Of a stretch of DNA of 10,862 nucleotides, positions 1-7,900 are shown piece by piece. Source of the stretch: an uncultured Lacibacter sp. (GTDB taxonomy: Bacteria > Bacteroidota > Bacteroidia > Chitinophagales > Chitinophagaceae). A model generated the notes under the pieces. The model had not been told where the DNA came from and did no database searches. It was given only the letters and a program-made list of their open reading frames with translations. The DNA lies in NCBI RefSeq assembly GCF_946479605.1, contig NZ_CAMLGT010000124.1, positions 1 to 10,862 of the forward strand. Direction: 5' to 3'. The position numbers and the translations under genes were made by a program. The first letter of the stretch is position 1; each line of letters begins with the position of its first letter.

Positions 1-254
1 GCCAGTGGAAGTATGTACGTGGTGCGCAGGCCAACGTTTGGACGGAATACATGAATAATACCAGCAAAGTGGAGTACATGATCTTCCCCCGTATGGCAGC
101 GTTAAGTGAAGTGTTGTGGACAGCTAAAGACAAACGCAACGCAGCTGATTTTGAAAAACGTTTACTCGTTCAGTTCAAGCGTTACGATATGTGGGGTGCG
201 AATTACAGCAAAGCATTCTTCGATCCGAAGTCAACTGTTGAAGCAAAGAAATAA
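1..254 (+). CDS. Beta-N-acetylhexosaminidase (GH20), C-terminal end only
   Basis: This is the 3' end of a gene that enters from the left edge; the reading frame begins at base 3 and gives 83 residues before a TAA stop at 252-254. The segment RGAQANVWTEYM followed by VEYMIFPRMAALSEVLWT is the characteristic last part of the GH20 catalytic barrel. In that family the Trp and Glu of the W-x-E motif (here WTE) contact the terminal GlcNAc/GalNAc. The enzyme removes non-reducing terminal N-acetylhexosamine from chitin oligomers, glycans or peptidoglycan fragments, and in Bacteroidota it is usually periplasmic or outer-membrane associated. The signal peptide and catalytic Asp-Glu pair lie outside the window, so location and activity cannot be judged. 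The protein ends soon after the barrel, with no appended C-terminal domain. It converges on the thioredoxin-family gene to its right. Confidence 0.9.
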   Translation, partial: QWKYVRGAQANVWTEYMNNTSKVEYMIFPRMAALSEVLWTAKDKRNAADFEKRLLVQFKRYDMWGANYSKAFFDPKSTVEAKK

Positions 255-290
255 AATTTACAAGGCGCAAAGTTCAAGAAATAAAGGCAC

Positions 291-330
291 AAGAAAGGCC
301 GATGATCATTTACGATCATCGGCCTTTCTT
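291..330. terminator. Bidirectional intrinsic terminator between convergent genes
   Basis: Bases 291-307 and 314-330 form a perfect 17-bp inverted repeat around a 6-base loop (ATTTAC). The outer stem is AAGAAAGG/CCTTTCTT, so each strand ends in a pyrimidine-rich run (CCTTTCTT then ATTTAG on the + strand, CCTTTCTT then GTGCC on the minus strand). It sits between the stop of the + strand hexosaminidase gene (254) and the stop of the minus-strand thioredoxin gene (389), where a shared terminator is expected. The U-tract is interrupted rather than pure, so the strength is uncertain, but the length and perfection of the stem are clear. Confidence 0.8.
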
Positions 331-388
331 ATTTAGATTTTCTTCCTTGTACCTTGGTTTTCTTAAACCTTGTTCCTTACGTGCTTTA

Positions 389-1519
389 CTACTTCAATAT
401 TTCTTCCAGCTTCTTCTCCAACGCTTCACCTCTTAAGTTTCTTGCAACAACTACACCATTTGGATCTACGATCATATTGAACGGAATACCCATGATGCCA
501 AACTGCCGTGCGGCTTCATTTTCCCAACCTTTCATATCACCCGCTTGCGGCCAACTGTATTTGTCGTCCTTAATTGCTTTTAACCATTTTTCTTTTGTCT
601 GATCGAGCGACACACCGAAGATTTCAAAATTCTTATTCTTGAACCGCTCGTATGCTTTCACCAGGTTCGGACTTTCTGCACGGCAAGGTCCACACCAGCT
701 TGCCCAAAAATCAATCAATACATACTTTCCTTTGAAAGAGGAAAGACTGATCATCTTTCCCTCTGCATCGGGCTGCGAAAAATCGGGAGCAGTCACACCA
801 ATCATCGATTTCTTACCAACTTCAATCATCTCCTCCAATTCTTTTCCTTTTGCTGATATTCGCAACTGTTCGCTCAGCAATAAGAACATAGGCCCGGCTT
901 TCGCTGCATCCATATCCATACCAAGGGCCTGTTCCACCATGTACAATGCAACAGGTGATGTTGGATTATTTTTTACAAATTTCAGCTGCTCTGTATGCAC
1001 CAGCGTTTGGTGCAGGTTAAACATCTCCATCAACGTATTTGTTGCTTCCATGTTTTTTGCCTGTCCGTAACTGTAATACAGATCGCCGATCTTATTCTCC
1101 AGTTCGGTTAAGCTTTTTGTCTGCTGCTGGTATTTGTAATAATCATTCACGATAGCCGAACCTTTTACTTCAGCTTCGTTCAATCCTGATTTTGACGTAA
1201 TGGTAATGGTTCCTTCATCAAGGAAAAGCGTAAGATTGTTTTTGCGGTATTCCGCCATATCAAACTTTTTACCGGAAACAGGATTCGACTCTTCCATGCT
1301 CAATGTTGCCATCATTGGTCCGCTTACTTCTCCAGTAATCGTAAATTTTCCAGCAACCAGTTTCGCTTCTTCTGCCTCATTGCCATTATTCCAGCTGAGC
1401 AATACAGTGTATTTTTTTGTGTAAGCAGGTAACGATCCGGTAATGGTAAACTTCTTACTCTGCGCAACTACTGATGCCATTGCAAACAGCAGGCACAACA
1501 AGATTGTATTCTTCTTCAT
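389..1519 (-). CDS. Exported thioredoxin-fold protein, DUF4369 + TlpA/ResA-like domain
   Basis: A 376-residue protein with an N-terminal signal peptide (about residues 1-19, cleavage near VVA-Q). A beta-rich DUF4369-type region follows (about 24-110: TITGSL, GKFTITGEV), then a helical linker (about 125-235) and a C-terminal AhpC/TSA-thioredoxin domain (about 241-376). The redox motif is WCGPC at 275-279 in DFWASWCGPCR, and the expected cis-proline follows in GIMGIP (Pro346). The family comprises envelope thiol-disulfide oxidoreductases of the TlpA/ResA type that reduce or exchange disulfides in exported proteins; the substrate here is unknown. It is the last gene of the minus-strand run, starting 5 bases after the stop of a paralogous gene, so the two are almost certainly co-transcribed. 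The start MKKN was chosen because it opens the signal peptide; no Shine-Dalgarno is visible. Confidence 0.9.
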   Translation of the reverse strand: MKKNTILLCLLFAMASVVAQSKKFTITGSLPAYTKKYTVLLSWNNGNEAEEAKLVAGKFTITGEVSGPMMATLSMEESNPVSGKKFDMAEYRKNNLTLFLDEGTITITSKSGLNEAEVKGSAIVNDYYKYQQQTKSLTELENKIGDLYYSYGQAKNMEATNTLMEMFNLHQTLVHTEQLKFVKNNPTSPVALYMVEQALGMDMDAAKAGPMFLLLSEQLRISAKGKELEEMIEVGKKSMIGVTAPDFSQPDAEGKMISLSSFKGKYVLIDFWASWCGPCRAESPNLVKAYERFKNKNFEIFGVSLDQTKEKWLKAIKDDKYSWPQAGDMKGWENEAARQFGIMGIPFNMIVDPNGVVVARNLRGEALEKKLEEILK

Positions 1520-1524
1520 GAAAT

Positions 1525-2607
1525 TTATTTGAATAATTCGTCGAGGCGCATTTGTAATTCTTCGCCCCGAAGGTTTTTGCCAATGATCTTTCCATCAGGA
1601 GCAATCAGCAGGTTTTGCGGAATAGATGTGATACGATAGATACGTGCTGCTTCATTGCTCCAGAATTTAAGATCGCTCACATGTGTCCATGTTAAGCCAT
1701 CCACAGCAATAGCTTCCAGCCATTTACCACGATCACGATCAAGCGATACGCCCAGCACAGTAAAATTCTTTGCTTTAAATTTATTGTAGGCAGCCACTAA
1801 ATTCGGATTTTCCATCCGGCATGGGCCGCACCAGCTTGCCCAGAAATCAACAAGCACATACTTGCCACGGAACGATTGTAATGATACAGGATTACCTGAA
1901 GTGTCAGCCTGTGTAAAATCAATGGCATCTGTACCAACAGCACCAATTTTATTGTCTTTTACTATGTTGCCCACCATTCGCCCGTAATAACTCTGCTGTG
2001 CATCAACAGTAAGCTTTGCATAGTTCGAGTCAAGTACATCGGCCTGTTGAAACACACTGTACACAACATACAATAACAATGGCGTTACAGGCGACTCATT
2101 ATTTTTATTGATGTACGTATTTGCTTTGCTGTTGATCTCTGTAACAAGATCACGCACCAGGCTATACACCGAATCCTGTTTACCTGCCAGCAAAGGATTC
2201 TGCAACTGTTTACCCAGCACTTCAAGCTTCATGAAATAGGGATCAAATTCCTGGCGGAAACGCACAAACTCATAATTGCTTTTTGAACCGTTTACAACTG
2301 CCGATTGCAAAGAGTCTGCATGTGCAGTTATTGTTACAATAGATGGGTCAAGAAAAATGCCCAGGTTTTGTTTGCCACCTTCCACACTCAAAACATACAA
2401 AGCAGTTTCGGTCATATTGCCTTTCAACTCAAACTTACCGTTCCTGATGGCAGCTTCGGCCAATGCTTCGTCCTGCCCGTCCATACGGATGCTCACCTTT
2501 GTATTGTCTTTTGCCCCCTTAATGGTGCCTTTTACTACAAACGGTTTCTGTGCTGCCAGCTGCAACACAGCTATCATCAAAAAACATATCGTTACTAAAT
2601 ACTTCAT
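1525..2607 (-). CDS. Exported thioredoxin-fold protein, DUF4369 + TlpA/ResA-like domain (paralog)
   Basis: A 360-residue protein with the same architecture as the gene just downstream. It has a signal peptide (about 1-19, ending LAAQ), a DUF4369-like beta domain (about 23-107, with GKFELKGN), a helical middle (about 110-215) and a thioredoxin-like domain (about 224-360). The redox motif WCGPC is at 259-263 and the cis-proline is in RITSIP (Pro330). Both proteins share VDFWASWCGPCR or close variants, KWL-AI, SNEAAR/ENEAAR and an NLRGE motif near the C-terminus, so they are tandem paralogs. The expected role is thiol-disulfide exchange in the envelope; the partner is unknown. The ATG lies 3 bases past the hisIE stop, which implies translational coupling or at least one transcript with hisIE, although no histidine-pathway role is apparent. 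Confidence 0.9.
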   Translation of the reverse strand: MKYLVTICFLMIAVLQLAAQKPFVVKGTIKGAKDNTKVSIRMDGQDEALAEAAIRNGKFELKGNMTETALYVLSVEGGKQNLGIFLDPSIVTITAHADSLQSAVVNGSKSNYEFVRFRQEFDPYFMKLEVLGKQLQNPLLAGKQDSVYSLVRDLVTEINSKANTYINKNNESPVTPLLLYVVYSVFQQADVLDSNYAKLTVDAQQSYYGRMVGNIVKDNKIGAVGTDAIDFTQADTSGNPVSLQSFRGKYVLVDFWASWCGPCRMENPNLVAAYNKFKAKNFTVLGVSLDRDRGKWLEAIAVDGLTWTHVSDLKFWSNEAARIYRITSIPQNLLIAPDGKIIGKNLRGEELQMRLDELFK

Positions 2608-2610
2608 AGC

Positions 2611-3213
2611 TTATCCTTTGTGTGCATGGCGTTCTTTCAGCACATAGATCACATCCTGCAAAGAAACATTCTTTGCCCTTAATAAAACGATAAAGTGGAA
2701 CATGAGGTCGGCCGCTTCGCCAAGAAATAATTCCTCGTTATTATCCTTTGCTTCAATTACAATTTCTGTGGCTTCCTCTCCTACTTTCTGCGCAATTTTG
2801 TTGATGCCTTTATCGAACAAACTCTTTACATAACTCTTTCCATCAGTACTCTTGCGGCGCAGTTCAATGATCTCTTCGAGATACATTAAAAAATCATCGC
2901 TATGATTTTTTTCGCTCCAGCAGGTATCAGCACCGGTATGGCAGGTTGGTCCCTGCGGTTCAGCTTTAATGAGCAATGTATCCTGGTCGCAATCGAGCAA
3001 TACCTGTTTTACCATTAAAAAGTTACCGCTTTCTTCGCCCTTTGTCCACAAGCGTTGTTTGCTGCGGCTGTAAAACGTCACCTTCCCTTCTTCTTCTGTT
3101 TTCTTAAACGCATCTTCGTTCATAAAACCAAGCATTAACACTTTGCTGGTTTTATAATCCTGGATGATGGCTGGTAACAGTCCGTCGTGGTATTTGCTGA
3201 ATTGAGGTTTCAA
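2611..3213 (-). CDS. hisIE: Bifunctional phosphoribosyl-AMP cyclohydrolase / phosphoribosyl-ATP pyrophosphatase
   Basis: A 200-residue cytosolic fusion enzyme for steps two and three of histidine synthesis. The HisE part hydrolyses phosphoribosyl-ATP to phosphoribosyl-AMP, and the HisI part opens the adenine ring to give ProFAR. HisI occupies about residues 1-105, with FYSRSKQRLWTKGE, the Asp-rich DCDQD (74-78) and the zinc/magnesium-site cysteines in PTCHTGADTCW (Cys91, Cys98). HisE occupies about 108-200, with the MazG-like helices carrying VGEEATE (145-151) and GEAADL (165-170) metal-binding carboxylates. The length is normal for the fused form. It follows hisF with a 45-base gap and precedes the first thioredoxin-fold gene by 3 bases. 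ATG start is supported by the usual short N-terminus before the first HisI strand (GLLPAIIQD). Confidence 0.96.
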   Translation of the reverse strand: MKPQFSKYHDGLLPAIIQDYKTSKVLMLGFMNEDAFKKTEEEGKVTFYSRSKQRLWTKGEESGNFLMVKQVLLDCDQDTLLIKAEPQGPTCHTGADTCWSEKNHSDDFLMYLEEIIELRRKSTDGKSYVKSLFDKGINKIAQKVGEEATEIVIEAKDNNEELFLGEAADLMFHFIVLLRAKNVSLQDVIYVLKERHAHKG

Positions 3214-3253
3214 TGTCTATTGTTTAATTACGTTAAAAGTTCGTTGTTGGTTG

Positions 3254-3261
3254 CAAAGTTA
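3254..3261 (-). promoter_or_regulatory. Possible internal promoter -7 box for hisIE
   Basis: On the minus strand this reads TAACTTTG, an exact fit to the Bacteroidota -7 consensus TAnnTTTG. It overlaps the hisF stop codon, and the hisIE ATG lies about 40 bases further on. No TTTG-like -33 element is visible at the usual 19-21 base spacing, so this is a weak call. It could allow hisIE and the thioredoxin genes to be expressed apart from hisF. Confidence 0.3.
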
Positions 3262-4017
3262 AATCCTTACAGCAACTCCCCGTTGTTGCAGATACGCCTT
3301 CAAATCTGCAATTTCAATTTCCTTGAAATGAAAAATACTGGCTGCCAAACCTGCATCGGCATAAGCCAGTTCAAACACATCGGCAAAATGCTGCATGGTA
3401 CCTGCACCACCGCTGGCAATGACAGGTATCGGCAAGTCCTGCGCTAAACGTTTGGTGATATCCAATGCAAAACCTGCTTTGGTTCCATCGTTGTTCATGC
3501 TGGTAAGTAATATTTCTCCGGCACCCAATTCTACACCCTGTTTGGCCCAGTCCACACATTTTATCTCAGTTTTGGTACGTCCTCCATTGAGGTACACATA
3601 CCATTCCCCATCCTCTTCTTTTTTGGTATCAATCGCCAATACGCAACACTGGCTGCCTGCGGCCAATGCAATATCGTTGATGAGTTGGGGATTTTTAAAT
3701 GCAGCTGTATTTACACTCACTTTATCGGCACCGGAGTTGAGCAGCACGCTCATATCTTCTACCGTACTAATGCCTCCACCAACTGTAAACGGAATGTTTA
3801 CATGGCGGGCAATACGTTTTACCAGTTCGCTTAAGGTTTTGCGTTTTTCTACAGTGGCTGTAATATCGAGGAACACCAGTTCATCGGCACCTTGCTGTGC
3901 ATACAACGCACCCAACTCTACGGGGTCGCCTGCATCACGCAGATCAACAAAATTGGTGCCCTTCACTGTGCGGCCATCTTTAATATCTAAACAGGGAATA
4001 ATGCGCTTTGTCAACAT
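3259..4017 (-). CDS. hisF: Imidazole glycerol phosphate synthase, cyclase subunit
   Basis: A 252-residue TIM-barrel protein of the usual HisF length. It takes PRFAR and the ammonia delivered by the HisH glutaminase, producing imidazole glycerol phosphate for histidine and AICAR for purine synthesis. The start [16 protein letters not shown] is the family's standard N-terminus. The two catalytic aspartates are in place: Asp11 (PCLD) and Asp130 (VLAID). Phosphate-binding loops are visible in VGGGI (79-83) and in the later [11 protein letters not shown]. The enzyme is cytosolic and works as a complex with HisH, which is not in this window, nor are the other his genes except hisIE. It is the first his gene of this minus-strand run; the gene upstream is an unrelated NlpC/P60 lipoprotein separated by a hairpin. 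Confidence 0.97.
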   Translation of the reverse strand: MLTKRIIPCLDIKDGRTVKGTNFVDLRDAGDPVELGALYAQQGADELVFLDITATVEKRKTLSELVKRIARHVNIPFTVGGGISTVEDMSVLLNSGADKVSVNTAAFKNPQLINDIALAAGSQCCVLAIDTKKEEDGEWYVYLNGGRTKTEIKCVDWAKQGVELGAGEILLTSMNNDGTKAGFALDITKRLAQDLPIPVIASGGAGTMQHFADVFELAYADAGLAASIFHFKEIEIADLKAYLQQRGVAVRI

Positions 4018-4021
4018 AAAA

Positions 4022-4049
4022 TAAAAAAGGCTTCAACTTAATTGAAGCC
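4022..4049 (-). terminator. Intrinsic terminator after the NlpC/P60 gene, within the hisF leader
   Basis: The 8-bp perfect stem GGCTTCAA/TTGAAGCC (4029-4036 and 4042-4049) has a 5-base loop. Read on the minus strand it is followed at once by TTTTTTA (4028-4022). This is a textbook rho-independent terminator for the NlpC/P60 transcript, which ends at 4072. The T-run stops only 4 bases before the hisF ATG, so any hisF transcript begun upstream must read through it. Confidence 0.8.
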
Positions 4050-4059
4050 AAATTCCTTA

Positions 4060-4090
4060 CAAAGATAATGGTTATGGAAGTGGAAGCGAA
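4060..4090 (-). promoter_or_regulatory. hisF: Candidate hisF promoter (Bacteroidota -33/-7 type)
   Basis: The minus strand has TATCTTTG at 4067-4060, an exact TAnnTTTG box. A TTCG at 4090-4087, one base from the TTTG consensus, lies 19 bases further upstream. The expected transcription start falls near 4052-4056, just after the NlpC/P60 stop codon and before the terminator hairpin. If used, the hisF message would carry that hairpin in its short 5' leader. Confidence 0.5.
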
Positions 4091-4743
4091 CTGATTACCC
4101 GTCCTGCGCCCAGAAATTTGCGACTCCAGTAAGTTTCACTCAAATCACTGATCATCACACCTCCGGAGGTAGATGCATGTACAAATTTGTTATTATGAAG
4201 ATACACGCCCACATGCGACACACCGCCTCTTGTATTAAAAAATACGAGGTCGCCTTCACGCAGATCGCTGGTTGGTATCCATGCCGCCTGTTGTTTTTGT
4301 TCTCTTGCTGTACGTGGCAACTGCATGGAAAAAACACCCAGCATGAGTGTTTGCACAAAAGCAGAGCAATCAATTCCATGTTGTGTGGTGCCCCCTAAAC
4401 GATAAGGTGTACCCCACCAATTATCTATTAAAGAATAAAGCGATTTGTTTTGCAATTGTTCAACAGGCACATCCAGTCGAATAGCATACTTGAATTGTTG
4501 CAACGAAAACAATTCAAGCGTTGAAGTGTAATCGGAAATGTTTTTTGTTTGAAAAGCGGTGTTATGATCAACCTTACTTGAGGAGCCGATGCGTGCACGT
4601 TTGTTTTCTGTCTTAACCTCTACCGTTTCTGATACAGGCGCACTTGATTCTGCAACCGGCCTTGGCTGAAACATGTTCTTTACCGTACTGCAACTCGTGA
4701 GCAGTAGTATGGCAGACAGATATGTAAGCAAATGTCTAATCAT
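4072..4743 (-). CDS. NlpC/P60-family cell-wall peptidase, lipoprotein
   Basis: A 223-residue protein with a lipoprotein signal peptide: a hydrophobic stretch (about 5-15) ending in the lipobox LTSC, so Cys18 would be lipidated. A low-complexity Ser/Glu/Lys-rich linker (about 26-70) leads to an NlpC/P60 domain (about 100-217). The catalytic Cys126 is in GIDCSAF, His177 in VSHVG, and His189 in FVHAS is the probable third polar residue. Such enzymes are DL-endopeptidases that cut the D-gamma-glutamyl-diaminopimelate bond or similar links in peptidoglycan stems; the architecture resembles the E. coli Spr/MepS type. It should be anchored in the envelope and act in the periplasm on the wall. It is transcribed away from dnaE from its own promoter and ends at the hairpin before hisF. 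The specific cleavage site is not established by sequence. Confidence 0.93.
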   Translation of the reverse strand: MIRHLLTYLSAILLLTSCSTVKNMFQPRPVAESSAPVSETVEVKTENKRARIGSSSKVDHNTAFQTKNISDYTSTLELFSLQQFKYAIRLDVPVEQLQNKSLYSLIDNWWGTPYRLGGTTQHGIDCSAFVQTLMLGVFSMQLPRTAREQKQQAAWIPTSDLREGDLVFFNTRGGVSHVGVYLHNNKFVHASTSGGVMISDLSETYWSRKFLGAGRVISSLPLP

Positions 4744-4767
4744 ATTGGTATTGAATTTTCAACGGCG

Positions 4768-4798
4768 CAAAAGTAGCGACGCTGCCTCTTTTTAGCAA
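4768..4798 (-). promoter_or_regulatory. Promoter of the NlpC/P60 gene
   Basis: The minus strand carries TTG (4798-4796), 20 intervening bases, then TACTTTTG (4775-4768), matching the Bacteroidota -33/-7 arrangement (TTTG, 19-21 bases, TAnnTTTG). The predicted start near 4760 leaves a leader of roughly 20 bases before the ATG at 4743. It lies in the 202-base divergent spacer between this gene and dnaE. I saw no equally good box for dnaE on the + strand; TCATTTTG at 4883-4890 is one base off and lacks a clear -33 partner. Confidence 0.6.
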
Positions 4799-4945
4799 GA
4801 AACGAGCCAAATCGTCTATGGTTTAAAGATAGCCTCCGCACAATTGCTGACAAATTTTCACCCGAACTTTTTTATAAAACGCTCATTTTGTGGATTTCTT
4901 GTTGCCCTTTTTTCGAATGAGAACAACGAAATTTGACGCCTGACT

Positions 4946-7900
4946 ATGAGCAAATTTTCCCATTTACACGTTCACACACAATATTCATTACTCGATGGGG
5001 CTGCCTCCATCGGTTCGTTATACAATAAAGCCATTAAAGACGAAATGCCGGCTCTGGCCATTACCGACCATGGAAACATGTTTGGTGCGTTTCAGTTTGT
5101 CGCCGAAGCGTATAAGCACAAAAACGAAGATGGCTCACTAAAGGTGAAGCCTGTTGTTGGCTGCGAATTTTATCTGGTAGAGAACAGGCATGTAAAGCAG
5201 TTTAGTAAAGAACAACGGGATAACCGTTTTCACCAGGTATTGCTGGCAAAGAACGAGCAGGGTTACAAAAACTTAGTGAAGCTGACATCTCTTGGTTTTA
5301 TTGAAGGGATGTACAGCAAGTATCCACGCATTGACAAAGAACTCATTCATAAATACCACGAAGGATTGATTGCTACTACCTGCTGTCTTGGCGCCATGGT
5401 ACCGCAAATGATCCTGAATAAAAGTGAAGAAGATGCCGAGAACGAGTTCAAATGGTGGCTCAATATTTTCCAGCAGGATTATTATGTGGAGATTCAACGG
5501 CATGGCATGGCCGAGCAGGATAAAGTAAATGCAGTGTTGCTGAAGTTTGCCAAAAAGTACAATGTAAAAGTAATAGCCAGTAACGATTCGCATTATGTGG
5601 ATCAAACCGATTTTAATGCGCATGATATTTTACTCTGCATCAACACCGGCGAAAAACAAAGCACCCCTGCCCTGCGTGAGTTTAGTGATGATGATGTGAA
5701 TGTGAAGAACAAACGCTTTGCATTTCCGAACGATCAGTTTTATTTTAAGAGTACGGCTGAAATGAAAAAGGTATTTGCCGATGTGCCGGAAGCCATCGAC
5801 AATACCAATGAAATTGTTGACAAGATTGAAGTACTGAACCTGAAGAAAGATATTCTTCTTCCTGCCTTTCCTATACCAAAGGAATTTCAGATACACGACG
5901 ATGCCAACCTCAACCAATGGGAATATTTAAAACACCTTACTTACATCGGTGCCAAGGAACGTTACAGCGAAATTGAAGAAACCACCCGTGAACGCATCGA
6001 CTTTGAATTGTTCACCATTAAAACAATGGGTTTTGCAGGTTACTTCTTAATTGTAAGCGACTTTATTAAAGCGGGCAGAGATATGGGTGTATTCGTTGGG
6101 CCCGGTCGTGGTTCAGCAGCTGGTAGTGTGGTGGCTTATTGTATTGGCATTACCAATATCGATCCCATTAAATACAATTTACTGTTTGAGCGTTTCCTCA
6201 ACCCCGATCGTAAATCGATGCCGGATATTGATACCGACTTTGATGATGAAGGCCGGCAAAAAGTAATTGACTATGTAGTGGATAAATATGGTAAGGCGCA
6301 GGTGGCACAGATCATCACCTATGGCACAATGGCCGCCAAGAGCAGTATTGCCGATGTGGCACGTGTAATGGATTTGCCGTTGGCAGAAAGCCGTGCCTTA
6401 TCGAAGCTGGTGCCTGAACGTCCGGGTGTTTCGTTAAAGCGTGTATTACATGCACCATTAACCGGCGAAAAAAGTTTAACGGAAAAAGAAGCATTAGGTC
6501 CCGATGAATTGGAATTAGTAAAGAAGATACGACAGGTGTATGATGGCGATGATCTTCCTGCAAAAATTTTACACGAAGCAGAAATTCTGGAAGGTTCTGT
6601 TCGTAACACCGGTATCCATGCGGCAGGCATTATCATTGCACCAAGAGATCTTACCGATCTGATTCCTGTTTGTACATCAAAAGAATCGGAGTTATGGTTA
6701 ACACAAATTGAAGGAAGTGTTATTGAAGAAGCAGGCGTAATTAAAATGGACTTCCTGGGTTTAAAAACACTCAGCATCATTAAGAATGCGCTGCAGATGA
6801 TCAAAGAAAATCATGGTGTAGAAATAGAAATTGACAACATACCATTGGACGATGAAAAAACATTTCATCTCTATCAACAAGGTTCTACCATTGGTACGTT
6901 CCAGTTTGAAAGTCCGGGTATGCAGAAATATTTGCGTGAACTGAAACCCGATCAGTTCAGCGATCTCATTGCCATGAACGCCTTGTACCGCCCAGGTCCA
7001 ATTGCCTACATCCCCAACTTTATCGACCGGAAGCATGGGAAAGAAGCCATCAGTTACGATTTGCCGGAGATGGAAGAATATCTTGCCGACACCTATGGTA
7101 TTACTGTTTATCAAGAACAGGTGATGTTGCTTTCGCAAAAGATTGGCGGCTTTAGTAAAGGTGATGCCGACGTATTGCGGAAGGCGATGGGTAAAAAGCA
7201 AAAGGCCGTACTGGATAAAATGAAAAAACAGTTTGTGGAAGGTGCTTCTGCTAAAGGACATCCTGCAGACAAACTTGAAAAAATATGGACCGACTGGGAA
7301 GCGTTTGCACAATACGCCTTCAACAAATCGCACTCTACCTGTTATGCGTTTGTGGCGTATCAAACAGCCTATTTAAAAGCACACTACCCGGGAGAATATA
7401 TGAGTGCGGTGTTAAACAACGCCGGTGCTATTGAAAAGATCACCTTCTTTATGGAAGAGTGTAAACGCATGGGCATTAAAGTACTTGGTCCGGATATCAA
7501 CGAATCGAAAAATGGTTTTGCTGTAAACAAAGCAGGCGAAATCCGTTTTGGCTTAGGTGGTTTGAAAGGTGTAGGTGAAGCCGCTATTGAAAGTATTATT
7601 GAAGAACGTGAAAAGAAAGGACCGTATAAAGATGTGTTTGATTTTATTAAACGTGTAAACCAACGTACGGTGAATAAAAAATCGCTGGAGTGTTTGGTGT
7701 ACGGCGGTGCGTTTGATTGTTTTAAAGAATATCATCGTGCACAATATTTTCATGTAATGCCGGGCGATACGGTGAATACGCTGGAACGCATTGTTGCATT
7801 CGGTAACCGTTTCCAGGCCAATGTGCAAAGTAATACTAACACGTTATTTGGCGAAAGTATGATGATGGAAATTCCCACGCCGAAGATTGTAAACTGTGAA

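Noticed and set aside
51..254. Separate 67-residue gene starting at the ATG at 51
   Set aside because: The frame continues upstream to the window edge and the residues before it (GAQANVWTEY) are GH20 sequence, so it is the tail of a larger gene.
3395..4024. 209-codon open frame on the + strand opposite hisF
   Set aside because: It is fully antisense to a clear hisF, has no recognisable domain and a Ser/Pro-rich composition typical of a shadow frame.
4800..4945. dnaE promoter or replication-origin-like element in the AT-rich spacer
   Set aside because: No exact TAnnTTTG box on the + strand and no cluster of DnaA-box-like sequences could be found by eye.
6761..7363. 200-codon minus-strand open frame inside dnaE
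   Set aside because: It lies within the conserved polymerase core coding region and its translation shows no family features.
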